Below, one piece after another: positions 30,733 to 42,800 of a stretch of DNA of 64,000 nucleotides (its first letter is position 1; the number at the start of each line of letters is the position of its first letter). The stretch lies in assembly GCF_001761485.1 (NCBI RefSeq), contig NC_090774.1, positions 3,472,001-3,536,000 of the forward strand, read 5' to 3'. The position numbers and the translations under genes were made by a program. This DNA comes from Yarrowia lipolytica. Taxonomy: Eukaryota > Ascomycota > Dipodascomycetes > Dipodascales. Below the pieces are notes generated by a model. It made no database searches, had not been told where the DNA came from, and saw only the letters and a program-made list of their open reading frames with translations.

Positions 30733-32847
30733 ATGTCGGACACTCCCTCATCGCCGTTCATTGAGCATCCGGAAACCCCCAGGAAAGCGCTCTTCAGTAG
30801 TAATCGCCCCTCTCCAGTTCGATCTACACACGCCACACCTTCGCTCCATGGCACACCATCCACCGCAAGTCGGTTTTCAAGAACCCCTAGAGAAGACGTG
30901 ATCGGGCTTAAAAAAACGATTTCGCAGTTGCGCTATGATTTGGAGGCACTCAAACAGGAGCAACAGGTTGCTCAGATTCTGCAGGAGGAAAAGGAGCGAG
31001 AACTGGAGGCCAAGCACAAGAAAGAGCTGGATCGAGCTGAACAAGCAGAGTCTGACCAGGTGTTTCTGTTCAACAAACAAAAAGAACTCTCAGACGAAAA
31101 TCGCACGCTTAAAGAGGAATTGCGATCTCTTCAGTCTCAGCATGAGGCTGATGGACGTGAATTGAATCATGAACTGGAAGGATTGAAGGACTTGCTGAAT
31201 GATCTACAATCGGAGAACCGAGCTCTTGTGTCGGAAATGAACTACAAGATTGAAGACTACGAACACAGAATCAAGGCGGCATCTACAACGACTGACGATC
31301 TGCTCAAGGAGGTTGAGAATAGAGGTACTGCCCTCACAGAAGCTAAAATGAACGTGGTTAAATTCGAGCAGCTGGTAGAATCCTTGAAGGGCGAATCATT
31401 GGATCTCAAACAGTCGGCCAAAGATCTGGAGGCTGTGGAGCAGACTAAAAGTCAACTTTCTGACCAGATCAAGTATTCGCGAGAACTGGAGGCGAAAGTG
31501 TCTGCCCTGACAGTGAGAGTAGAGGCGGCTGAGTCTGCACAGCAGCTCAGTCAGGTCTATGAAGAAGATCTGAGTAGCATGAAGGGTAAATTGAAGAACA
31601 TGGAAGGTCTCAGACAACAGCTAGCGGAACAGCAGTTGCAAATTCTGGTACATGAGGAGAACAGCGCCAAGTGGAAGGCCTATTTGGAAAAATCGGACGA
31701 GTTCAAAACTGTGGAGGAGGTTGTCACAGCTCTTAACAAGGCTAGAATGGAAAAAGCTAGCTTGTTGGAGCGTGCCGGTTCAGGAGTGAATGATGAAACC
31801 CGGTCTACAGCTGAAGCATATGCGAGATTGCAAGAGCGAGTCACCACCCTTGAGTCCGAGCTGCAGCTGGCCCAAAACCAACTCAAGACAGAGAAAAAGA
31901 AAGTTGCTACCTCTATCAGGCAGCACACACTTGCTGCCAACGAGGCAAAGTTCCTTAGAGAGCAGCTGAAGGCGTACGATGATGAGGAGGTCACAGCAGC
32001 TGGCGCTGACGTTAAGCAGGGTCGTATTGACGAGCTGGAGAAACTGTTAGAAGCGGTCAAGAACGAGAAGAGTGTTTTGGAAGGTGAATTGAAGGAGGCA
32101 AGAAGCGAGCAAGGGTGTACTGTTGCTGCAGGTACCAAACGACCTCGCGCAGACGATAGTGTATCGTCAGAAGTCATATCTGAGTACACACGTAAGTTGC
32201 AGACTCTTCAGCAGGAGTTTGATGAGGTCTCTGTCGAGGCCAGACTTCTTGCAAAGACCAAGGAGGCCTTGGAGGCACGGCTTGAGAGTCTTGAGAAGAG
32301 CCAGGAATCACGAGTGCGAATTCTTGAGCTGCGTGAGAACCCAACTTCTCGCCATGAAGCTGTCAAGCAAAGCATGCTGGACACACTTAAAGCTGAGAAC
32401 GAGGCTCTGATGGGCAAGAACGAAAACTCAAAGTCTGTACCCCAGGCTTCACTTGAGAGAAAGCAGCTGGAACTCCAGGGTGTCAGAGATAAGCTGGCAT
32501 CTACGGAAAAGTCGTATCAACGACTCAAGGAGGTGTTCTCGGTCAAGTCGCTGGAATTTAGAGAAGCAGTGTATGCTCTAACTGGATACCAAATTGACAT
32601 CCTCCGAAACAAAAAGGTCAAGGTCACTTCAATGTATGCTCAGTCTGATGAAGACTCGTTCACGTTCTTGCCTGACCCCAATCATAAGGGTCAGTTTGCC
32701 GGAGTCATTGATAGTCCTTTGACTGACGAGTTCAGCAACATTGTGGATTACTGGGTGAAGGATAAGAAGGATTTTCCATGTTTTTTGGCAGCTCTCAACC
32801 TAGAGCTGTACGAGCGAAAGGAGAACAATGGTAACCAGGCCAGCTAA
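30733..32847 (+). CDS. MAD1: Mad1, spindle assembly checkpoint protein
   Basis: 704 aa from ATG 30733. Mad1 sits at nuclear pores and unattached kinetochores and templates conversion of Mad2 to its closed form. The first ~55 residues are Ser/Pro-rich. A long coiled coil follows (about 55-600, Glu/Lys/Leu/Gln-rich heptads), interrupted near 455-470 by Gly/Ala-rich and KRPRAD residues that may be a nuclear signal. The conserved block RVRILELRENPTSRHEAVKQ lies at about residues 522-541. The C-terminal ~130 residues form the RWD-like domain: FREAVYALTGYQIDILRNKKVKV, FTFLPDP, and DFPCFLAALNLELYE, all hallmarks of Mad1. Length is close to yeast Mad1 (749). Convergent with BOR1. Confidence 0.94.
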   Translation: MSDTPSSPFIEHPETPRKALFSSNRPSPVRSTHATPSLHGTPSTASRFSRTPREDVIGLKKTISQLRYDLEALKQEQQVAQILQEEKERELEAKHKKELDRAEQAESDQVFLFNKQKELSDENRTLKEELRSLQSQHEADGRELNHELEGLKDLLNDLQSENRALVSEMNYKIEDYEHRIKAASTTTDDLLKEVENRGTALTEAKMNVVKFEQLVESLKGESLDLKQSAKDLEAVEQTKSQLSDQIKYSRELEAKVSALTVRVEAAESAQQLSQVYEEDLSSMKGKLKNMEGLRQQLAEQQLQILVHEENSAKWKAYLEKSDEFKTVEEVVTALNKARMEKASLLERAGSGVNDETRSTAEAYARLQERVTTLESELQLAQNQLKTEKKKVATSIRQHTLAANEAKFLREQLKAYDDEEVTAAGADVKQGRIDELEKLLEAVKNEKSVLEGELKEARSEQGCTVAAGTKRPRADDSVSSEVISEYTRKLQTLQQEFDEVSVEARLLAKTKEALEARLESLEKSQESRVRILELRENPTSRHEAVKQSMLDTLKAENEALMGKNENSKSVPQASLERKQLELQGVRDKLASTEKSYQRLKEVFSVKSLEFREAVYALTGYQIDILRNKKVKVTSMYAQSDEDSFTFLPDPNHKGQFAGVIDSPLTDEFSNIVDYWVKDKKDFPCFLAALNLELYERKENNGNQAS

Positions 32848-32987
32848 CAGCAACACATTATACATAATCATGATTATACATAATTATATTAAATCCAGGA
32901 TAACCCAGGATAATCACAGCTCAACTACAGTATGTAGTATTCTTGCTATATGTTCCAGTAACATTATCTATAAATAATTAAATACGC

Positions 32988-34706
32988 TTATACGGCTGGA
33001 CAACCTTCAACCTCTTTTGTTGACACCTCCTCGGAATGTTTTTCGTCGTCAGTACTCGTTTTTCGGTTAGTTCGGAGATTTTCCATGACCACTCCCTCGG
33101 CAGTAGGTTGGTCCAAAATGGACATGTCTGGCTCCGGAATGAATCGTGGAATGTAGTAGGACACGAGCACGAACAGTAGAAGCACACCAGGAAATCCGAC
33201 AGCTGCAATACACTGGGTAATACCGAACTCTGCAGCAAATGCACACAGCTCCAGAATGGTGTAAAGGTACAGGTTTCTTGGTTTGACTCGTGACAGAGCG
33301 TTCTCATGAGAAATGTACTTTGCGTCAGTACAGATGAACACCACTTTGGCCACGATACCATTGTTGTACACTCCTGTCAATCCCATGCACCAGAAGAGAC
33401 CAGACAGGACACCCTGAGGTACCAGGCCTAGAACCACCAGTAGAGGACCACTCATAGTACCAAGAATCATGAGCCCCTGGGCGAAGTTTGAGACTCGCTG
33501 TTCGACAACGGATTCGTTGATGGTTAGCAGAGTATATGAACTAGGCGCGTCCTTTGCCATTTCTTTTGTCTCGTCGTTGACAGGATAAGTACGTCCTTCT
33601 CCGTCAATATAAACCTCCTTCTTAACAACAAGGGAAGTAGTGTGGAGGGGAGCTTGGGGAATGAGCCCGTTAGGAGCAGGGATTCCAAGCATTCCAGCAA
33701 CTCCTGTAGTAATTCCCAGCAAAAACAAATCCCAGTGGAAAGATGCTGGCTTCTTGAGGGGGAATTCTGAGCCTTGGCATATCAACGAAGACACATTGTG
33801 GTCAAAATAGAAGAGCAAAGTCAGCAGAATCGCAAATGGGATAGCCAAAAAGACGTCGCCTACCTTGATGTCCCAGAAGTGAATAAACCAGCCGTGTCCC
33901 CCGGGTCCATTTCTAATTTCGTCGGTGGGCTGGAATGCATTGGTAGTAGGCAGCTTCTGAACAGTGGTGTGACCTAGGGTGGTTCCAAAATGTACGAACC
34001 CAGAGAAGAATACGACACAAAGGGGCAGTCCGTAGTCGGCAAAAATTCCTCGTATCCAACCCTTGAAGAATGTGGAGTGGTTTCCGATAAGCACCGTGGT
34101 GCATCCAAAGATCATGATACACATGCCCACGATGACAGAGAGGTAACCAGAGGCGTCCCCCACTTCGGAAAACTGTCGTGTGCATATCTGAATACCCTTC
34201 TGGAGGTAGACGATTGAGATGAACAGTCCAAAGGCGTCACAGGAATATCGAGTGACCCACTTCAGACCGTTGGAGAAATTGAAAATAGCCAGGAACCAAT
34301 GCATAACCATGGACCAAAGACAAATCCAAGCCATGAATGGGAAATATGGGGTGTCTCTGTTCTTGATGATATCATAAACTGTGTAGTTGAAGATGGCGAT
34401 AGGTCCTGTGACTCCCACAATACATAGAGGTTGCCCAGCAAACAAGCCGAAAATTATTCCTCCCATAGCCGAGGCCATCAGCACCTCGTTGACTCCATAG
34501 GCGTTGTGTGTCTTATCAAACATATCCTGGGCGAAAGCAATTGCCGGCAGGAGGTTAGTGAAGTACATGTACACTGTACTGGGGATGACTCTGTAATTGA
34601 GACCATCTTTCCAATCAGAGATGTAGTATGGTAAGCGACCTTTGATATCGCGGTATATGCCGACACCGGGGGTTCCGAAGAAGTTGCCGATTTGTTTGAG
34701 CGTCAT
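32988..34706 (-). CDS. BOR1: Bor1-type borate/anion exporter (SLC4 family)
   Basis: 572 aa from ATG 34706. SLC4-fold transporters of the Bor1 group export borate at the plasma membrane and, in yeast, also influence vacuolar protein sorting. The N-terminus (GTPGVGIYRDIKGRLPYYISDW) and first membrane segments (MYFTNLLPAIAFAQDM, IIFGLFAGQPLCIVGVTGPIAIFNYTVY) are the highly conserved HCO3-transporter core, including the QPL and VGVTGP motifs. Fourteen or so hydrophobic segments follow, with FALLLTLLFYFDHNVSSLI-like residues typical of the second inverted repeat and the GIPAPNGLIPQAPLHT loop. The C-terminal ~55 residues are hydrophilic. Length equals yeast Bor1 (576). Divergent from SDH3 across 1.5 kb. 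Confidence 0.95.
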   Translation of the reverse strand: MTLKQIGNFFGTPGVGIYRDIKGRLPYYISDWKDGLNYRVIPSTVYMYFTNLLPAIAFAQDMFDKTHNAYGVNEVLMASAMGGIIFGLFAGQPLCIVGVTGPIAIFNYTVYDIIKNRDTPYFPFMAWICLWSMVMHWFLAIFNFSNGLKWVTRYSCDAFGLFISIVYLQKGIQICTRQFSEVGDASGYLSVIVGMCIMIFGCTTVLIGNHSTFFKGWIRGIFADYGLPLCVVFFSGFVHFGTTLGHTTVQKLPTTNAFQPTDEIRNGPGGHGWFIHFWDIKVGDVFLAIPFAILLTLLFYFDHNVSSLICQGSEFPLKKPASFHWDLFLLGITTGVAGMLGIPAPNGLIPQAPLHTTSLVVKKEVYIDGEGRTYPVNDETKEMAKDAPSSYTLLTINESVVEQRVSNFAQGLMILGTMSGPLLVVLGLVPQGVLSGLFWCMGLTGVYNNGIVAKVVFICTDAKYISHENALSRVKPRNLYLYTILELCAFAAEFGITQCIAAVGFPGVLLLFVLVSYYIPRFIPEPDMSILDQPTAEGVVMENLRTNRKTSTDDEKHSEEVSTKEVEGCPAV

Positions 34707-36207
34707 GGACAGCAGTTTAATGATGCAGGGCAGAGCTTGCCACGTTTTGTGCGTTTTTAAGAAGTTTTCGAATGAGCGGCTGAGGTCATCGACATTTTCA
34801 TTAGAGGATATAGTCTAATACAGATAAGATTCCAGATAAGCAGTTGAAAGATGTCCCTGTGGGCAAGTCGGCCATTTTGAGGAGTATAAATGGTCATAAA
34901 GAGGCGCTAGCAGCTTCAGATTGTTATAATCACCTCATTTTTCATATTTATGGGTTGCAATTGCTCATACCGAACGTCTAAAGTCCTTTTTACCTCCCCC
35001 ACGTGTTTTCTGTGGTGAGTTGTGGTTGGAGAATTAAATCGCAGCTTAATAGCGGGTAATTTTCTTGGCGGAAGAGACTACTCATACAGACACTACTGTT
35101 TGAGAGCAATATAGGGCATTTCTGAAGGGCCTCCATGATGGATCAGGTCTCTCTCCACTGAGCTCAAGACACGGCTCCACAGTCATTCGGGACCCTCTGT
35201 TCGTTACGTCGAAAGTACTTGGCGAAACAACATTCAAAAATTCACATCAAGGATATCAGAATCGTGTTCACAGCTCTGAAGCTTAGGCTCTTTATCAGTC
35301 ATAAGTCTGGATATATAAGTCTGAAAAGAGAGAGAGAGAAAGAGAGCGGCATCCTCTGCATATACAGTACCATAGTACCCACACCATTCATGCATGTAGT
35401 CACACTACTCACACACGTCTCGTATCGTGCTTCAGCTGTGCTGTTGGACAGCTCTTATCGCGAGACGCCATGAGGCCATCACTAAATGTACCAGTACATT
35501 TGTCGGGCATTCGAACAATGCCGTTAGAACAGCGTACTATCGGCGCGATTGCCACTTGTAGCAGCTAGAGTACAGTTGGTGGCAAAAGTCAAATTGTGCT
35601 ACTTGTGCTATTACAGTATGTACTTACTATACATGTCGACTCCACTGACTTGAGTTGCACCAAACATGAAGGAGCCAAAGGATTCAGACTAATAACGGAA
35701 ACAGTTCGAAAAAATTGAATCACAAAATATCAAATCTAACAAAAAGCTGAGGCTTTTCTCTGTAAAATGGTATATTGAACGTTGATACCCTTGTTCCTGT
35801 TGCAGTGATAACTCTCAAATCTACCTCTGCCTTGAAGCCATCTTCAGGATCTAGGCTTACTAAGTCAACCTTAAAAATTAGTCCCAATCAGCGAAGTGCA
35901 TTAAATACACGATAATGGAGACTCCATGATATGCGGGGAAAACTGGGACAGCTCGGAAAAGTGCGATTTCCGCCCAGAAACATTTCAGAGCTTCTGGGGT
36001 CCTATTTTATTGATCTTGTATCTTTTTTCCGTTATAAACCACTCCTTTTCACTCCTCAAACGCCTTTACCACCGCTCTCCACACTCACTGGGTTAGGGCT
36101 AAAAATTCACTAGCCAATCATATGCATCGCATTACTTCCCCCGGACAAAGGTATATTCACACATTTGGGAACAACTCCATTTACCATCACTAACCAACCA
36201 AAAAAAA
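34707..36207. other. divergent intergenic region BOR1/SDH3
   Basis: About 1.5 kb. Contains a GA-rich run at about 35322-35346, several TACTTG/GTAC-type short repeats (35550-35640), and near the right end a CCAAT box. No coding sequence or RNA gene is recognised. Confidence 0.45.
36114..36118 (+). promoter_or_regulatory. CCAAT box upstream of SDH3
   Basis: CCAATCA lies about 90 bp before the SDH3 start. CCAAT boxes bind the HAP2/3/5 complex, which activates respiratory genes in yeasts, so it fits the gene; a five-base match alone is weak. Confidence 0.4.
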
Positions 36208-37167
36208 ATGATCCGAACTATTGCACAGCAGTCCTTCCGAGGTGAGTATCAGATGCGGAGATTGAGACGGATGTGGAGCAGATACGATACGCGAATCTAG
36301 AGGTCGAACTTCAAAACCCTCCTAATATGGATGCTCCTTTGATCGCGCGGAGCAGACGGGCGAAGGCCTGTGGCATTCTTGAAACAACTGGCAATACAGA
36401 GAGACAAGTTCGACTCAAAAAGACATCCCGGAGCTACGTGACGTCTTAGTTCTGTCTGGTACTCATAATCACGACAGGTACACGCCCCAGGTGACTACAA
36501 CCAACCATAACGCGACAAACGAAACCCGCGACAGATAACATCACAATGATAAATATACCCCCATTCTTATATGTTACCTGTTGCAGAAGACTCATGTACA
36601 CAATTGTCTTTACCGCGACGTCCGACCTCGCATTCTCTTAGATGGCTTATCTCCTGATGCACCTCCTGGAATAATACTAACCCAGTGGCTCGACCTTCTC
36701 TCCGACAGGGTCCTCTTGCCGCCTACCGATGCCTCCAGACCCAGACCACCACCCCTGCCGAGGCTCTGGACATCCTTAACAAGCAGCGAGCCCTTCGACC
36801 CACCTCCCCCCATCTCGACATCTACCAGCCCCAGCTGACCTGGTACCTTTCTGGTCTGCACCGAGTCACCGGTGTCGCTCTCGGTGGTGCTCTCTACGCT
36901 CTGCTGTGCGCTTACGCCGCTGGCCCTGCTCTTGGCATTCACATTGACTCTACCACCCTTGCCCACACTTTCGCCGCCGTCCCCCTGGTTGCCAAGCTCC
37001 CCCTGAAGGCTCTCGTTGCATTCCCCTTCACCTTCCACGCCTTCAACGGTGTCCGACATCTTGTGTGGGATTTCACCAAGGAGCTGACTGTCAAGGGTGT
37101 CTACCGAACCGGTTACACCGTTCTCGGCCTCTCTGTTCTGTCCGCTGCTGTTCTCGCTTTCATTTAA
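36208..37167 (+). CDS. SDH3: succinate dehydrogenase cytochrome b subunit Sdh3
   Basis: Spliced: join(36208..36241, 36686..37167), 171 aa. It is a membrane anchor of respiratory complex II in the mitochondrial inner membrane, contributing to the heme and ubiquinone sites. Exon 1 gives MIRTIAQQSFR, the codon split by the intron is Val, and exon 2 continues ARPSLRQGPLAAYRCLQTQ: a clear Arg-rich, acid-free presequence. The mature part has RPTSPHLDIYQPQLTWYLSGLHRVTGVAL (the Ser and Arg typical of the quinone site) and three hydrophobic segments. HAFNGVRHLVWD carries the axial heme His region. The 444-nt intron starts GTGAGT and ends ATACTAACCCAG. It is much longer than the other introns here and lies within the presequence. 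ATG is preceded by nine A. Confidence 0.95.
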
Positions 37168-39802
37168 GGACATACATAGAAAAGTAATGGTGGATTGTTG
37201 TTATTAACGAGACAAGCTGTGCCTATAAGCAGAATTTACGAAGGTAGACGAATTGATGTTCAGACATCGAAGATCTGAAATATGCAGTTAGGGTGTTTTA
37301 TTGAGTGAGTGTTGTTTAGTTCGCAGCCTGATATCGATCCGAGGACACTACCCACATCAAATACTGTAGCAGCACTGGTAGCCTAGACGTACAAGTAGCT
37401 ACTTGTGCGTGTTTTATGTTAATTAGCCACCGGTAGAGGTAGCGATTACTTGTAATTGCATCATCGTCTCTCACTTCGTAGATTACGTCAAGATGCACTT
37501 ATTTTCTTTTCCGAATGGTGCCTGACGCTACTTGTACTAATATCGCTATAAACTCCATTATGAGTTTATGTGGAAGTACTGTAGCTACTGTAATCACTGT
37601 GTTCAAGGTAGAGAGGACCAGTAACGGTTACTACAACTGAAAGAACTCGCTCGGTTATTCTTTGAGAAGAATCAGGAAGATGTACGCACGAAGTCAAATG
37701 TCTGACAATTGTCCAATCCTTTCAAACGTCGGGTTTGTGTAATTTGCGACCCCTATTGTCAAAAACAGCAAGGCATTTCATAGACACTGGCTTTGAGATG
37801 AGGTGGAATCATTGCTGTATACTTACTGTGCTTGTGTGTTCGTGTGAGATAGCGAGTGCGGGACCCACACAATGTACGATAAACTGCAAGTTTACTCGTA
37901 CTTGAATATGTGTCTCCAGTAACCGCTCCAGTCCAGATTTTCGAGTTTTCGGTAATCCGCCTTGATGTGCTTCACAGTTGCTTGCAGGCCTACAAGTATA
38001 AGTATGAGTACCGGTACAAGTAGCCTATTGCAAGACATTATTTCGCTACGATCGTTACACATATCGCAAACACATTCCTTTTTACGGCTCCATCAAATGG
38101 ATATCGATCATCGTTCCCATCTAAACGTGGCGTGATTAGTGACCATGTGGTCAATGCTTTTTTTCACTCCACAGCAAACTTCAAAAGGTTAGTGTGTACT
38201 GCATCGTATCCGCGACAAGTAGACTTCTGGGAGTACGTACTGTAATTACTGTATTTACTGTAGCTAATCGAGAGCGCAGACACGAGGCTGGCAAAGGTGT
38301 ATTTATTTGGCTACTGTGAGTAGGCAGCAGGGTTTGCGAGGTGTGGTGACTGAGGCTGTGTGAGTTGGGGGTTCCGATGACCTTGCGCAGTTTCTATATT
38401 TTGACCTCCGAACATGCTGTCACAAGGGCATCGAGCTCACAAGACTGCTCACAAGAGCGTATTACTGTAGATGGGGTTGAGGGTGTAAGCGTGAGCACAG
38501 TCAAGATGAGGCACAGTAACAAGATATATTTGGTGTATCAATAATAACCTGGTCCAATCAAGAACAGAACGGCGGGGAAACGCACAACCACCAGTTCATG
38601 ACTTACCTTGTCTCAGGGGACCATCTTATGTTCCCGTTCTACAATGTGGTACTTGGATGGTGCGCTGAAACGCTCACTGTTACAGGACTGTCTCGGTTCT
38701 TACCATTAGACCTCGCTAAGCTATAACCAATTTGCCTTTACGAAATGCCTCATGGACTCCAATTACTGTAATAGTGGCCGACAGAGCGGTAATAAGGGTG
38801 GGCTACGCGCCTTTTATTCTCCTTGGTATCACCCACATTCCAGGCCACCAACTAAAAACCTGCAACCTGTCGGTTGCGGTTTTGCACATCCCTGTCATAG
38901 CAAGTTAGTCTATTTTTTGTCCACTTCTGTTCCTGTATGTTGTTGAGCATGTTATGTCCGTGTAGCGGGATAGCTAATAGGTGCGCGCGATTAAAGTCAG
39001 TCATGTTATTCAACCGAGTTCCCGGCAGCAGTAGGTGTGTAGCCAGCTACTTATTTTACGTGTGCACGATCCAGCCACGTCCGAAATACTCAGTACTATG
39101 GTCTCAAATCCCTCCAGTACACAAAACCGTTGTCCGAGTTGCATTTCCCCTTTCAAACAAAGCCCCCAAGCAAGGGTGTTGGGGTCTATGTCTGCAATGT
39201 GGTCACGTGGTCCATAAACAAACGAAACAACCCGCTGGCCGGTCTGGGAGAGCAGCCAGAGACTGCTGTATGGACCGACCGTACACATACAACCACCCAC
39301 GGTGGAGTTGCACGGCGCTAACAGCTTTAACTACCAGTAGACTCCGTTGTCGGGAATGTACCCTGTATTTTATGTTTCTGGCTCACCTTCGAATGTGTGG
39401 TTGAGTGTATTTTTAGCACAAGTCATGAGAGATGCATTTGACATGTGCAGAGGTGTGTGTGACAGAACAATGGAACTGGGAGCGTCCAGGGGCTGAGCAT
39501 GTAATTATAGAGAAAGGGGCTCGTTATGGCTAACGGAGGAGCTTGTGGCCGAGGAAGGGCTGGGGTCACGTGACTCTCCCTCCGGCCCCCCTTCCTAATT
39601 AGCGCTTCGTTCTTGCTCTCTTTCCCGTATTAGCTACTTTGGGTCTTCCTCAATTGTCAACCAGATAACCTACAGACAATCAAACTCGGGGCACACTACT
39701 TGGCTCTGCAGCACTACACACACCTTCTCTCCATCATCAGAGTAAAAAGAGCGTTGCTCCCAACGCAATCTTCCAACCACCCTCCACCACGATCCGAGAG
39801 CA
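37168..39802. other. long intergenic region between SDH3 and IRS4
   Basis: About 2.6 kb without a convincing gene. It is dense in TACTTGTA/ACAAGTA and TACTGTA short motifs between 37390 and 38280. A frame at 38937-39404 (+) is long by chance but Cys/Arg-rich, with poor codon use and a competing antisense frame. The last 400 bp should contain the IRS4 promoter. A long non-coding transcript cannot be excluded. Confidence 0.45.
37391..37406. repeat. 16-bp perfect palindrome ACAAGTAGCTACTTGT
   Basis: Reads the same on both strands. One of several intergenic dyads with TACTTGT half-sites; see also 55228-55243 and 60213-60230. Confidence 0.7.
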
Positions 39803-42800
39803 ATGTCGGCTCTGTCTGCGTCCCTAGCTGCCGCAGCGGCGGCCGCACGGGCCAGTGAGACGTCCAGAGAGTCCAACAATGTTGCTGTAACCAAAGCCAG
39901 ACCACCGCAACATACACTGGTCAAGCCAGCTCCAGCCAAACCACCGCGACCGGTCGCCCGACGACCAAAACAACCCGTTAAGATCACAGTCGATACGTCG
40001 GTCGCTAACACCCCTGCGCCGCAAGGCTCCTCAGCCACCTCTGCGGCTGCTGCGGCTGCCCGACACTTCAAGAAGCAGAAAGATGAACAGTCGTCTCCAA
40101 AGCTCTCACCGCATCACCGCCCCCCTGCCAGCCATAGAAACAGCGGCGAGTCCGCCAAGACGCCGAGCTCAGACTCCCGACCGGCCAGCACAACTTCTAC
40201 GATCCCAGTCACACCGGTTTCCGCTACAACGCCATCGTCAACTGTAGCAGCCGCAGCATCCGCAGCAGCTAAGCGATCGTCCACTTTCAACAAGAGCGTA
40301 CCGACGCCCGTCGTGTCGGATATCATGAAGAAGGAACAGGAGGAAAACCGAGCGGCGGCGGCGGCGGCGGCGGCCCAGGAGAAGGCCACACAAATTATTC
40401 GTGATCTTCCGTCTCCGTCCAACTCCGTGCGGTCCAAGCGACTGTCACAGTCGTCACTCGTGCCAGTACTCTCCGACGAAGACATTTACAACCATAGGCG
40501 CTACGCCCGCTCGTCTCAGAGTTTTGCCACGATCCCCACCGACGAAGACTCGCCAGGCGAAATGGGCGACTTCGAAGATAACAACCAAGTGCATCGAGAA
40601 CGGGCTCGAGGAATCCAGAGCGCCGCCAAACACGCAAATCGACTGTCCCAGACGTCCATGGACAGCACTCACACATCTCAGCAGCTGCAGCCGGTCGTGT
40701 CGCCGCACACAGGCCTCCCTCAGGAAGGGTCTGTGCTGGCAGCAGCTCTCAAGGCTGGCTCCAACGCCTCCAGCACAATGGAGCGCATTTCGCTGACCAA
40801 TGAAGCCAAGGAGAGAGAGAAGGCCGAGAAGCGGCAACGCAAGGACGCAAAGGCTAAAGCTAAGCTTCTGGCCCAGGCAAACGCTGTGTATCAACAAAGC
40901 ACCAACGAGAGTCACCATGCCCACCATCATCAATACCACCAGGGCAACATCTTCAAGCGGGTGATAGGCAAGTCTGGTAAGCCCATCGACCCATTCCAGG
41001 GCTTCTCGCCCAACTTCAGTGAACGACCTGGGGAGCATTTCCACAATCACCAGAGGGAGATGCAAGGAGCCCCAGACGGAATTAGACGGTCAATGGATAC
41101 TTCGCGGCAGTCCATTGACGCTCCACGGCAGTCACTCGACGCTGCTCGACAATCCATCGACACTCCACGTGAGCTGACTACTAATGATACCTCGCCTATT
41201 CCCATCCAGCCATTGAAGTCGCATGACGCAGGGGCTGTTTCTGATCTGCCTACGTCCCTAGATGAACCTGGACTCTCGGGTCATCCGCATCTCCAGCAGT
41301 CGTTCAGCAATAATAACGCCTTGCAGACGGTCAAGTCGTCGACAGATGACTCTATGTCTATCGCTAGTTTGGACTCTGTTGATGACAGTGGACCCGGCCG
41401 GCCTCCTCTGCTAGCGCCCATACCCATTAGAAATGCATCCATCATTCCGGTGAGCTCCGAGTCCGAGTCTGAAGACATCCGACGAGGCCACCGACGTCAT
41501 CTGAGCTCGTCTCAGTCACAGCGAAACTCTCTGCAGTTTCCCATGTCTCCCACATTTTCTGCATCTCCTGCCAAGCAGCTGATTACCCCCGAACAGTTGT
41601 TGCCGAAGCGACGACGAGGTATTGCACGAACACCTTCAGTGTCGTCTTCAGCGCCTCGGTCGTCGTCGCCAGTGATCTCTATTCCCTTGGAGCGAAGTAG
41701 TACTCTGCAATCCACTCTGCAGGGGTCTCCTATGAACTCTCCCGTTGCGAAGTCACCTGTTTTTTTTGAGGGTAACAATGGAAGCACGAACGGTGGTCTG
41801 GGAAGTTCGATGAGCAATAGTCCACCTGATAGTGAGCTTGCATTGACTCCCTCTGAGTCCACTGCTCACTCGTACTTTGCTAGAGAGTACCGAGAGCCCA
41901 AGTCGTCATCTACTCGAGGTGTTGAGGGTGCCTCTCGTCTTGCCAAGAAGCTGCCTCATCGCCACCTCGCTGCTGGAGGTAAGAGCATTGTCAAGAGCAT
42001 TTGGAACAAGGCTACCCCAGATGCTCCACCGCCTCCTCCTGTTTCTACAGGTGGTATGAAGACATCGTTGCGTAAGCAGCCCAAGAAGAAGTTCAATGAG
42101 GACAAGCCTTGGAAGCACCATAACGATGCAGACACCCTGACTGATGCCGAACGAAAGCGATACGACGGTGTTTGGGCTACCAACCGAGGGGCCCATGTTC
42201 CTTACTACATGGAGCCGGAGGAGTATGACATTTTGATTGACGAAGAAGAGTTTTACGATGAGGGCTTCCTGTCCGATTCAGACTTCACTGACAGCGACAG
42301 CGACGACGACTCGGTATCTTCTGCTGAGTACATCATGTCTGGAGAGAACATTGGTAATGATGACGTCGTTGTGAGTGACCAGAACGACGCTGTGCATGGA
42401 TACATTGTGTCTCGTCTGTGGCGACGATCCCGACTCCCTGATGAACGTCTTTCTGATATTTGGGAGCTAGTGGATCGATGCAACGACGGTACACTGGATA
42501 GAGAAGGCTTTCTTGTGGGCATGTGGCTTGTAGACCAGTGTTTGTATGGTCGAAAACTACCCAACAAGGTCGACCCACGAGTGTGGGGTTCTGTTGGCCG
42601 TCTCAACGTCAACATCAAGATTCGGCAGAAGGAACCCAAGCGGAACTCTGCGAAGCGGAAGGCTCGAAGAAAGGTCCGACGCGATAGAAAGGAGCTTGTT
42701 CGGGAGCGTGAGCGAAACGAAAAGGAGCGCAGGAAGGACGAAAAGAAGGAAAAGAAGGATGAAAAGAAGGACAAGAAGGACGATAGGAGAAGAGACAAGA

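Noticed and set aside
38937-39404. 155-codon open frame on the plus strand
   Set aside because: Cys/Arg-rich composition, poor codon use, a competing antisense frame, and no recognisable motif or promoter; most likely chance.
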